Source: Entrophospora sp. SA101 (taxonomy: Eukaryota > Glomeromycota > Glomeromycetes > Entrophosporales > Entrophosporaceae). From it: a stretch of DNA of 13,181 bases. The position numbers and the translations under genes are program-made. The stretch lies in the NCBI GenBank assembly GCA_958430865.1, contig CAUDNR010001474.1:1-13181 (forward strand), read 5' to 3'. Of the stretch, positions 6,658 to 13,181 are shown piece after piece (position 1 is the first letter of the stretch; the number at the start of each line of letters is the position of its first letter). The notes beneath the pieces are model-generated. The model was not told the origin of the DNA, did no database searches, and saw only the letters and a list, made by a program, of their open reading frames with translations.

Positions 6658-8517
6658 ATGGATGAACAAACTTTTAATAATCAAGAAATTAATGACTACT
6701 ACCACCAAGAAAATTTTAATAGGATGAATCTTGATTATTTTACTAGTCAAGTTTTTGGTGATGCACAATCGGAAATAACAGACTCCAGTATCTCTGTTAC
6801 CTCATCAATGCCATCATCAACATCAAATCCTTTATGGCAACATTTCAATAGGAATTCATCTGATGCACGACGCTATAATGTTTGTAAAAATTGTTCAATT
6901 AAGTATAAATTAACAACAGGTACTACAACACTTCGTAAACATCTCAAAGACCAACATCAAATAGACATACCTGTTAGGATTGTTAAAAAACAAAGAACAA
7001 TTACTGAAATCGAACCTTTTGATGAACAAAAACAAATGGAACATACTAAATATCTTGTTCAGTGGTTAATTTGTGATCTTCAGCCTTTTACCACTGTTGA
7101 CAACACTTATTTTAGAGCATTTGTTAGTCACTTCTGTCCTCGTTATACTATGCCTGAGCGACACCAAGTAAAGGATCTTATAATTGGTGGATTCAATAGT
7201 CGAAGAACAAAAATTGCTAATGAGCTTTATCAAATTGAGGGTCAATATTCATTGACGGCTGACATGTGGACTTCCATGAATAGAGATGCCTTTTTAGGAA
7301 TAACAATACATTATATAGATTCAAATTGGAAACTCAGCAACTTTCTCCTTGATATCATCCCTTTTACCACTAGACATACTGGTGAAAATATTGCTGGCGA
7401 AATTAAACGTGTTTTAGATGAACTTAACATTTCTGGTAAAATCATTGCACTAACAACAGATAATGAATCTGCAATGATTGTGTGTGGAAGAAGACTTGCC
7501 GAATCCCTTGATAGTCAACTTTCTTCAATGACATTCTCACATTATCGTTGTGCAGCACATGTTCTAAACTTGAATGCAAAGCAAGGATTAGAGCTAGTTA
7601 ATAATTCAATTAATAAAGTAAGTGAATTAATGGGAAAAATTAAAACTTCAACTCTCCTCAGTGATCAACTTCGCAGTTTTTGTAATTTAAAAGAGATCTA
7701 TAACTATAAACCTGTTTTGGATGTGGAGACCCGTTGGAACTCTACATACTATATGTTAAAACGTTTGGAGCAACTTGAACCAGCACTGGTTTTACTTGCT
7801 GCAGATAATAACAACATCAAAAATCTTTATCCTAATGAAAATGATTGGATTATAATTAGGGTAAATATTAGTGTTAATAATTTTTTTTTAAAAAAAAAAA
7901 ACTTCACAAAAACAGGCAACATTAATAATTAATACCTGATATCTTCATCATATTTATAGGATACTATGTTACTTCTTGAACCCTTAGAAGAAGCTACAAA
8001 GCACCTTTCAGCATCATCATATCCAACAATGGGTGATGTTTGTTTAGTCTTTGAAGGTATCCAGGTGTATTTAAATGATCAAATAAGAGTGGAAGGTTTC
8101 ACACAGGATGAAATGGCTTCTTCAATACTTGAAAAAATTGAAAAGTATTGGCAAATTATGGATCGTTCTTCAATCATTTCAGCAATCTTAGATCCTCGAA
8201 CTAAGCTCACGAATTTTTCACAAGAAAACCATCAAATGGCTTGTGGACACATTCGAACAAAATTTGAAACATACCAGAGGCACTCTCCTAACACACAATC
8301 TCCTGGAAGAAGACTATCATCATCCACCACCACAAATACAACTCATCAATTTTTCACTCAACTTCGATGTAATCAAACTACACCACAGATTGCTCCAACA
8401 CATTCAGTATCAGAGTTAGATCGCTATCTGGCATTACCAATAGATGATGAAACAGAGCCTCTATTATGGTGGCAGGCACATGCAAAAGAATATCCAGTTT
8501 TAAGTAATATGGCATGA
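6658..8517 (+). CDS. hAT transposase with N-terminal BED zinc finger, two exons, premature stop
   Basis: Exon 1 is 6658-7860 (401 codons) and exon 2 is 7960-8517, giving 586 residues. Splicing out 7861-7959 joins DWIIIR to DTMLLLEPLEEATKHL in frame. A BED-type zinc finger lies at about residues 57-101, with C76, C79, H95 and H100. The RNase-H-like core has LTADMWTS (D202), IALTTDNESAM (D268), the HYRCAAHVLNL block (C298, H301), ETRWNSTYY (W360) and AILDPRTK (about 476-483). The start of the hAT dimerisation domain, SELDRYLALP and LLWWQAHAKEYP, lies at about 552-579. D202 and D268 match the first two catalytic Asp of hAT enzymes. TGA at 8515-8517 falls inside the usual MARDYL motif, before the PSExxFS motif, where I place the catalytic Glu. 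The protein should therefore be inactive unless the stop is read through. It would act in the nucleus, cutting and pasting the element. The ATG has a GAAATGG context, with no earlier in-frame Met nearby. Confidence 0.85.
7861..7959 (+). other. Intron of the hAT transposase gene (99 bp)
   Basis: The donor AGG|GTAAAT and acceptor TTTATAG|GATACT bound it. Removing it keeps phase 0 and restores an uninterrupted hAT core. Without splicing the frame runs into poly-A-derived Lys codons and stops at 7930-7932. Confidence 0.8.
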
Positions 8518-8604
8518 GATTATCTCACCATTCAAGCAACTAGTGTTCCGTCAGAAGAGGCATTCTCAATTGCTGGAAATACTACATCAGGAAAATGCTT
8601 TTGA
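8518..8604 (+). pseudogene. Untranslated tail of the hAT dimerisation domain
   Basis: Directly after the TGA the same frame continues as DYLTIQATSVPSEEAFSIAG, a textbook hAT C-terminal motif, then NTTSGKCF and TGA at 8602-8604. Homology is lost after SIAGNT, so the remaining tens of residues of the domain are missing. The stop at 8515 most simply arose from an Arg codon (CGA or AGA) to TGA. Confidence 0.8.
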
Positions 8605-9129
8605 AATTATACATAGATCCTACATGTAAATAGCATATAAACACCATATCATGATTTGTATATGATTGACATATGTGTGGCTTTTGCATAACGTGATTTG
8701 CACATTATATGAATAATTCTTATGTATTATATGTGTAATTAATTACACCTATAATATCTGTGAATTAATCCAGTATTGTACATATAATTCTCATATATAT
8801 ATCCTTCCATGTCATGATTTGTGTATTATACATATAGTTCTTATGTGTTATAAGTATAATAAATTATATCAATATCACATGTATAAATTGCATATATTTT
8901 TAAAATTCAATGTAATAAAAGGCAGAATTATATAATTTAATATTTACTGATAGTAATGTAAATATTTAAATATTTAAACCTTACATTTATTTATTTAATT
9001 TTTTGAAAATACAAATATTTATGTATTGGGAAAATTGATCTTCAAAAATGCATACAATTGTAGGGATTAAATGAACAGTTGTTTGATCATTGTACATATT
9101 TAAAGATTGAGTAATATAAATAAGAATCA
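8605..9129. repeat. AT-rich spacer with diverged ~121-bp direct repeat
   Basis: GTGATTTGCACATTATATGA and following bases (8693 onward) match ATGATTTGTGTATTATACAT (8814 onward), including a later (A/G)TTCTTATGT(A/G)TTATA block. A third, weaker copy begins with ATGATTTGTATATGATTG at 8651. No gene was seen; frames open in this stretch are low-complexity. Confidence 0.5.
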
Positions 9130-10120
9130 TATATGTTAAAAAATAAAATGATAAATAAATAGTTTGCATTAGTAGTAAATAAATAATTAATTAATTGCAA
9201 TAAATTTCTTGCCATGTTGACATTAGTATATGTTAAAAAAACAAATGATTAATAGATAAATAAATAAAGAAAAATAAAATAAATCATTGGTAAGTAAATG
9301 AAATGATTTTGTGTTAATAAATAAATAAATAGTTATAATTGGAGAAAATAAATTCAAATTTCTTAAAATATATGTATATGATAAAAAGATTAGTATAAAT
9401 CATTAGTAGATGAATGACATGGAATAAAATAGTTTGTTAGTAATAAATAAATAAATAAATAATTAATTAATTATAAATTCTAATAAATTTCTTACCAACA
9501 TTGACATTAATATATCCATTAAGATATATGTTAAAAAAATAAATGATTAGTAGATAAATAAATAAAATAAAAAAAAATAAATCATTAGTAAGTAAATGAA
9601 ATGATTTTGTGTTAATAAATAAATAGTTATAATTGAAGAAAATAAATTCAAATTTCTTAAAATATATATATATGATAAAAAGATTAGTATATAAATAAAA
9701 GAAAATATGAATATAAATCATTAGTAGATGAATGACATGGAATGAAATAGTTTGTTAGTAATAAATAAATAAATAATTAAATAATTAATTAATTATAAAT
9801 TGTAATAAATTTCTTACCAACAACATTGACATTAATATATTCATTAAGATATATGTTAAAAAAAATAAATGATTAATAAATTATGAAAATTAAAAGTAAA
9901 TCATTAATAGATTAATGAGATGGAATGAAATAGTTTGTGTTAGTAGTAAATAAATAAATAGTTATAATTGGAGAAAATAAATTCAGATTTCTCCCACGTT
10001 GACACAAATATATTCATTAAGATAATATGTTAAAAAAATAAACAATGATAGTAGATAAATAAATAAATTAAGAAAAATATGAATATAAATCGTTAGTAGA
10101 TGAATGAAATAATTTGATAG
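9130..10120. repeat. Diverged tandem array rich in AAATA microsatellites
   Basis: Two markers recur in order. The AATAAATTTCTT..CCA...TTGACA marker has its TTGACA at 9217, 9501, 9825 and 9999. The C(A/G)TTAGTAGATGAATGA-like marker lies at 9401, 9719, 9902 and 10091. Spacing varies (284, 325 and 173 bp between TTGACA copies) through internal loss, and in the last copy two parts of the unit are fused. Between markers are (aaat)n runs and TTATAATTGGAGAAAATAAA. Open frames across it are by-products of stop-poor repeats. Confidence 0.75.
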
Positions 10121-10271
10121 CTGTTTCAATATTTTTACCTCCTGTAAGATTACATCTAATATAATATACCTTTTATTGCATGTGCAATCTATATAAAAAA
10201 ACTAAGAATTTACTACCTTTGTATTTATTCAGCAATGGAGATGATTCTGGCAAGCATTGAAATATCTTTGA

Positions 10272-10412
10272 ACAACTAATGCATCATTTGGTGATGATTA
10301 TGATGTTGACAATGGTGCTGAAGATAACTCTGGTGTTGGATCAGATGATTGTAGTGATGGTGAACACACATACCAAAAATTCCCTTGCACAGGTCTCAAT
10401 GATTTGATATGA
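10272..10412 (+). pseudogene. Short acidic coding-like fragment
   Basis: A 46-codon frame ending in TGA includes FGDDYDVDNGAEDNSG, then DDCSDGEHTYQKFPCTGLND. Codons are strongly of RNY type (GAT, GGT, AAT, GTT), unlike the AT-rich flanks. No Met starts it, and a TGA immediately precedes it. The opposite strand is also fairly open (for example VQGNFWYVCSPSLQSSDP), so the coding strand is not certain. The family is not recognised. Confidence 0.25.
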
Positions 10413-10751
10413 TATTTCCATGATTTTGCCCTCTAATGAACTGAGATGTGGTAAATATTTGTGCAAAAAATTCCTAAAAATGCTTCTAATACACCTTTAT
10501 CATCAATTTGTTTTGTTAAATTATTGAGATCATATATCATTAATACAATGTTATATATATATATAATAAAAATTATTAATAATATATTATTACTTACTGT
10601 TTTGATGATCATGTGCATAAAAACCCCATTTTGAAAGAAAAGAAATATTATATTTAATAAGAATTTATTAATAATATACCCCGTTAATACAATAAGAATT
10701 ATTAGTAATATATTATTACTTACCTTGATGATCGCGTGTATAAATAATAAA
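10413..10751. repeat. Diverged copies of a GTTAATACAA...ATTACTTAC unit
   Basis: A unit running from TTAATACAA through TATATA/AATAATTATT blocks to ATTACTTAC(T/C) occurs at about 10533-10598 and 10683-10724. It is followed in both by a related word (GATGATCATGTGCATAAA and GATGATCGCGTGTATAAA). A further copy is at 11048-11111. On the minus strand a short coding-like piece (DDKGVLEAFLGIF) lies at about 10454-10506 but has no supportable gene structure. Confidence 0.45.
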
Positions 10752-10945
10752 CCCGTTAATACAACGTTATATATGTATACAATAAATAATAATAAACCCG
10801 TTAATACAATCTTATATATGTATACAATAAATAATAATAAACCCGTTAATATAATGTTATATATGTATACAATAAATAATAATAAACCCGTTAATACAAT
10901 GTTATATATGTATACAATAAATAATAATAAACCCGTTAGTAAATT
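10752..10945. repeat. Exact 45-bp tandem array, four copies plus partial
   Basis: CCCGTTAATACAA followed by (c/t)GTTATATATGTATACAAT and AAATAATAATAAA repeats with starts at 10752, 10797, 10842, 10887 and 10932, exactly 45 bp each time. The copies differ at only a few positions, so expansion is recent. Because 45 is a multiple of three, frames stay open on both strands (a 15-residue periodic peptide), which explains long apparent reading frames here that I do not believe. Confidence 0.92.
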
Positions 10946-11047
10946 ATTATAATATATCATTACTTACCACGTTAACAATAGGTCATAATAATAAAACAGG
11001 TTATAATTTGGTTGCGTACATAACAATAACCATAATAGTAAACCTTG

Positions 11048-11111
11048 TTAATACAGTTATATATATATACAATAAGAATTATTGTTAGTAATAGATATAT
11101 TATTACTTACC
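11048..11111. repeat. Further copy of the TTAATACA...ATTACTTACC unit
   Basis: GTTAATACAGTTATATATAT, then ACAATAAGAATTATT and TATTATTACTTACC, matches the units at 10533 and 10683. Another ATTACTTACC closes the 45-bp array at 10959-10968. Confidence 0.55.
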
Positions 11112-11731
11112 GCTCACCATTATGCTTTGAACAATAATCTAATCCTATTGTTTAATTGGTAGATCTGTTTTTTTGAAAAAACAAATATTAATATGATGTT
11201 ATATATAATAAGTTATTAGTAGTGATATTATTCATTATCTACTACTATTAACTATGTTATGCTCCCCATTATCTCTTTTTTGAAGTTACACATTTTCTTA
11301 TTTTATTTTGCTTACTCATTCAATCATCTATTCATTAACTAAAAACCAACATTTCTCATTATAGTACTCAAAGATCCATATGTTGTTTGTTCATAAGTCA
11401 ACTATTATTATATACTATCTTTTGATTAGCTCCTATTTTTAACGATGCTAGTTTCAAGATGTAGTTTTCATTTTATGTTTTTATGTAAACAAAAAAAAAA
11501 TATTGGTTGTGCGACATATCCTGTAGATCAATAGGGTGAAGATGTTATATTGTTTCATACACCCATTGTCAAGATAATGATCATTTAATGTATATTATTT
11601 TTTATTGAAGGATAATATTGTAACAATTTACTTCGTAATAATGTATAGAGGTGAACAAATTAATTAATTAATTATTAATTACATAAAAATGCAATAAAAA
11701 TCGCTGGAAAAAATTCGTTGTTACACGCAAT
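11112..11731. other. AT-rich spacer, no gene seen
   Basis: I found no coding frame, RNA gene or clear repeat. The patch at 11510-11580 is slightly less AT-rich, with stops in all frames I examined. Confidence 0.5.
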
Positions 11732-12032
11732 CATTATCCCTTAAACGGTTTTTCGGCTATTGATAGCCGAAAATTTTTTTCTGTTATAAAAAACTTTTTC
11801 TGAAGGTATTACTTCCTAATACGAAAATGATCGTTGGGATTCGGCTGTTTGATATGTGAATAAAAATTTGGTTGATGTCCTTGTGGTTTTCGTAAAATCT
11901 TCTTTAAAAGTTGGTCGATTGACTATTTTTACTTTGCAGATCGTTAAATTGGCCAATAAGAATGCAAGATCGTGATCAAAAAATCATTCGCGTTACCCAT
12001 TAAAGAATACTCTGACCGTTTAAGAGATAATG
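11732..12032. mobile_element. MITE-like unit of 301 bp with 18-bp inverted ends
   Basis: CATTATCCCTTAAACGGT (11732-11749) is the reverse complement of ACCGTTTAAGAGATAATG (12015-12032) except at one position. The interior is less AT-rich than its flanks and has no open frame, as expected for a non-autonomous element. No clear target-site duplication is visible, so the superfamily is not assigned. A related word, ACAGTTTAAGGGATAGT, occurs at about 3935. Confidence 0.45.
11750..11773. other. 11-bp stem hairpin inside the MITE-like unit
   Basis: TTTTCGGCTAT (11750-11760) and ATAGCCGAAAA (11763-11773) are exactly complementary around a two-base TG spacer. It directly follows the left inverted end, so the terminal region could extrude as a cruciform or fold in RNA. 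Confidence 0.7.
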
Positions 12033-12250
12033 TTTATTATCGCCACAAAAACATATTAATAATCAGCAAATTTTTGCAGTTTGTTTCATGGATTACAAAT
12101 TAAAGTAATTTCGCCCAATTTCAGCTAATAACAAGTTTGGGCTTATAAAAAAGTAATTTTTGCCCAAAGTGTTTCGGCAATTTCGATTACTAATAAAGAG
12201 AGTTTTGGCCAGAAACCTTAGTAGGAACTCAATGCAACTATTAAACAAAG
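12033..12250. repeat. Spacer with short direct and inverted repeats
   Basis: AAAGTAATTTCGCCCAA (12102-12118) is repeated as AAAGTAATTTTTGCCCAA (12150-12167). TTTGGGC before the second copy (about 12136-12142) is complementary to GCCCAAA (12162-12168). Reading frames crossing this region are not coding-like. Earlier exons of the gene starting at 12251 could lie here but were not recognised. Confidence 0.4.
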
Positions 12251-12717
12251 TATTGGGAATATGTACCAAAAAACTATTCACAAATATATCTCATACAATG
12301 TGGTGGTATGTATTGTGGATAATAGTAAACACACACACATATATAAATAAATAAATATTTATTTATTTATATAATTTTCTTCATAGGTGGTTACATAGAT
12401 ATCAAATACCTTCTTCATCCTCTTCCATCAGTCTATTTATTTAACCATTTCTTATGTGTAAAAATACCTGTAACCTTCAACAATTTTGAAGATTTTTCTG
12501 AAGGAATAATTGATCTTATGAACTGGCAGGTATGGGCTTAAAAGATGTATATCTCTTTGCCAGATATTTATAGTAACTGCTTTTGTTATTTCAGACTGAT
12601 ATCCTGTTAACAGTTAAGAAGATTAATAAGGCTTGTGAAACTAAAAATGATGGAATACACATAACTCCAACACAAGATACACCACAAAAGGACAAGACAT
12701 GTAAACTAAAAAAGTGA
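12251..12717 (+). CDS. 3' part of an unrecognised three-exon gene
   Basis: Three exons join in frame. Exon 12251-12305 includes YWEYVPKNYSQIYLIQCG. Exon 12387-12529 includes GGYIDIKYLLHPLPSVYLF, then VKIPVTFNNFEDFSEGIIDL. Exon 12595-12717 includes TDILLTVKKINKACETKND and HITPTQDTPQKDKTC and ends in TGA. The introns have GTATGT...TTCATAG and GTATGG...TTATTTCAG borders and are 81 and 65 bp. The first splits a Gly codon and the second falls between codons. A TAA lies two codons before 12251, where AAACAAAG could be an acceptor, so further 5' exons are expected; no start codon is seen. After the TGA, a frame one base back stays open to 12815 and is coding-like, so a base may have been lost in the six-A run at 12708-12713. 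The peptide has no domain I recognise. Confidence 0.55.
12306..12386 (+). other. Intron 1 of the unrecognised gene, carrying an AT palindrome
   Basis: The donor GTATGT and acceptor TTCTTCATAG bound it. It contains a short (ac)n run at 12329-12339 and a perfect 34-bp AT-only palindrome at 12340-12373, which leaves little room for a conventional branch site. Confidence 0.55.
12340..12373. repeat. Perfect 34-bp AT palindrome
   Basis: TATATAAATAAATAAAT (12340-12356) is exactly complementary to 12357-12373 with no loop. It is made of AAAT/ATTT units, so it may reflect two abutting inverted microsatellite runs. Confidence 0.85.
12530..12594 (+). other. Intron 2 of the unrecognised gene (65 bp)
   Basis: CAG|GTATGG opens it and TTTGTTATTTCAG|ACT closes it. 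TAGTAACTGC, about 20 bases before the acceptor, is a possible branch region. Removing it joins LMNWQ to TDILL in phase 0. Confidence 0.65.
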
Positions 12718-12815
12718 CTAATGATGATAATGATAATTTCCCACCTTCACTAAGTCCTGGCTTGCCATATTTTGAATTATCATCAAATTTGACCCTTTGT
12801 GAAATGATGTCTTGA
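12718..12815 (+). pseudogene. Out-of-frame continuation of the unrecognised gene
   Basis: Read from 12711, the frame one base back gives KVTNDDNDNFPPSLSPG, then LPYFELSSNLTLCEMMS and TGA at 12813-12815. The composition is coding-like, with Pro/Ser/Asp-rich, well-mixed codons. It suggests the original protein was about 33 residues longer. The 3' end lies 1 bp before the MITE at 12817, so the present stop may itself mark the insertion point. The antisense frame across the same bases is judged a shadow. Confidence 0.4.
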
Positions 12816-12816
12816 T

Positions 12817-12926
12817 CAGTGTTGCCTTCGAAACTCAAAAATTAGTTTAGGAAATTTTTGAAACTCTTCAAAACTAGTTTAGAAATCATTTAGAAAATAA
12901 TCAGAAGTTTTGAAAGGCAACCCTAC
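12817..12926. mobile_element. Small MITE with hAT-like terminal inverted repeats
   Basis: CAGTGTTGCCTTCGAAAC at 12817 faces GTTTTGAAAGGCAACCCTAC at 12907-12926. The ends share GGTTGCCTT-like sequence in inverted orientation with a few mismatches. A CAGTGTTGCC start and short length fit a non-autonomous hAT-type MITE. The flanks GTCTTGAT (12809-12816) and ATTTGAT (12927-12933) share TTGAT, which may be a decayed 8-bp duplication. The interior repeats GAAACT/AGTTTAG/CAAAACTAG words and has no frame. Confidence 0.5.
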
Positions 12927-12947
12927 ATTTGATTGCATGATAATAAT

Positions 12948-13007
12948 ATTAAGGGCGTTAATTCTTGTATTATTCAGCAAGGCAAGCAGATAGCAAATAA
13001 AAACCAT
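12948..13007 (-). pseudogene. Second relic of the gene family at 54-693
   Basis: On the minus strand, MVFICYLLALLNNTRINALN aligns with MVVFMCYLLVLLNNTKSTLLN at 295-233, and the underlying DNA also aligns. The similarity fades upstream of 13010, where the sequence turns into a Leu/Tyr/Lys-rich stretch. It ends downstream at about 12947, shortly before the MITE at 12817-12926. Only about 20 codons of the family remain. A promoter-like segment lies upstream at 13097-13181, in the same relative place as 881-926 for the first relic. Confidence 0.55.
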
Positions 13008-13096
13008 AAATTGATTTAATTTTTTATAGAGCACTAAAGCAAATAGTAGATACAAAAATAACTTTTTGTAAATAAACAACTATCTCTCCTTTTTGG

Positions 13097-13181
13097 TCCG
13101 AATGATATACAGTGCAGGACACCTAATCCCGCAACTTACTGCGCCACGACGACGAATTTTGGGAAAAAATTTCCAATCAAA
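13097..13181 (-). promoter_or_regulatory. GC-rich promoter-like segment, runs off the window
   Basis: Read on the minus strand it has TTTGATTGGAAATTTTTTCC, an ATTCGTCGTCGTGGCGCAG block, TTGCGGGATTAGG and then TCCTGCACTGTATATCATTC. It is by far the least AT-rich stretch near the right end and points towards the relic at 13007. GCACTGTATAT also occurs at 3823-3833 and an ATTGG (CCAAT-type) word is present. It may be a widely dispersed transposon end or a family promoter. It continues beyond the window. Confidence 0.35.

Larger units (their letters stand above)
5498..8589 (+). mobile_element. hAT-superfamily DNA transposon, 3'-truncated
   Basis: The element comprises the 5' terminal repeat at 5498, about 1.1 kb of non-coding leader and a two-exon transposase gene. 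Homology to hAT stops abruptly within the C-terminal dimerisation region near 8588, after SIAGNT. It inserted into the coding relic ending at 5497. The 3' terminal repeat, the second target-site copy and the rest of the host gene are all absent from the window. That implies a deletion or a second rearrangement at about 8589. Confidence 0.6.

Noticed and set aside
8987..9169. 60-codon minus-strand frame
   Set aside because: Low-complexity Ile/Tyr/Thr sequence in AT-rich DNA at the edge of a repeat array.
9467..9721. 84-codon minus-strand frame
   Set aside because: It lies entirely inside the AAATA-rich tandem array and is Phe/Ile/Tyr-rich as expected from it.
3964..10945. CRISPR array
   Set aside because: The tandem repeats here have no unique spacers of constant length between short conserved repeats, and the context is eukaryotic.
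10433..10960. 175-codon minus-strand frame resembling a membrane protein, and 75-codon plus-strand frame
   Set aside because: Both are products of the 45-bp in-phase array. The hydrophobic look comes from ATA/TTA codons of the repeat.
12093..12354. Overlapping 62- and 64-codon frames on both strands
   Set aside because: They cross the spacer repeats and intron 1. The plus frame overlaps exon 12251-12305 in a different phase from the one that splices coherently.
12641..12838. 65-codon minus-strand frame
   Set aside because: It is antisense to the third exon and its continuation, and runs into the MITE.

Overview
The window looks like nuclear DNA of a repeat-rich, strongly AT-biased eukaryote, most likely a glomeromycotan (arbuscular mycorrhizal) fungus such as Rhizophagus. 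The assignment is an inference. It rests on short GT-AG introns, an intron-containing hAT transposase of fungal type, AT-rich spacers full of AAT/AAATA microsatellites, and decayed genes that resemble multicopy families I associate with that genus. There is no sign of bacterial organisation: no operons and no ribosome-binding sites.

Layout. (1) 54-693, minus strand: a frameshifted, internally deleted gene relic, with a TATA-like promoter at 881-926. (2) 927-2925: AT-rich spacer holding a GRT-codon-like simple repeat, a perfect 48-bp palindrome that looks like two Tc1/mariner-type terminal inverted repeats joined head to head, and a GC-rich word shared in inverted orientation with 905-926. (3) About 2926-3469: a candidate solo LTR with a TATA box, at least five hairpins and three tandem 33-nt units whose closing stem shows compensatory changes. 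(4) 3964-4688: four tandem copies of a unit of roughly 180-190 bp. (5) 4784-5497: a coding relic with a coiled-coil-like lysine-rich region. It is split by a one-base shift and ends abruptly where a hAT element begins. (6) 5498 to about 8589: that hAT element, with a 5' terminal repeat, a long leader and a two-exon BED-finger transposase. The transposase has a premature TGA, and its 3' end is missing. (7) 8605-11111: tandem and dispersed AT-rich repeats, including an exact 45-bp array. (8) 11732-12032: a MITE-like unit of about 300 bp. (9) 12251-12717 (possibly to 12815), plus strand: the 3' part of an unrecognised three-exon gene. (10) 12817-12926: a small MITE with hAT-like ends. (11) 12948-13007, minus strand: a second relic of the gene family seen in (1), with a GC-rich promoter-like segment at 13097-13181.

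Overall this is a graveyard of nested transposons and broken multicopy genes. I see no intact multi-gene system. The most unusual signal is the structured repeat inside the LTR-like unit. After that come the minimal palindromic Tc1-type element, the unrecognised spliced gene near the end, and the hAT insertion into a coding family. Most apparent open frames longer than 60 codons in the AT-rich repeats are artefacts of stop-poor simple sequence.
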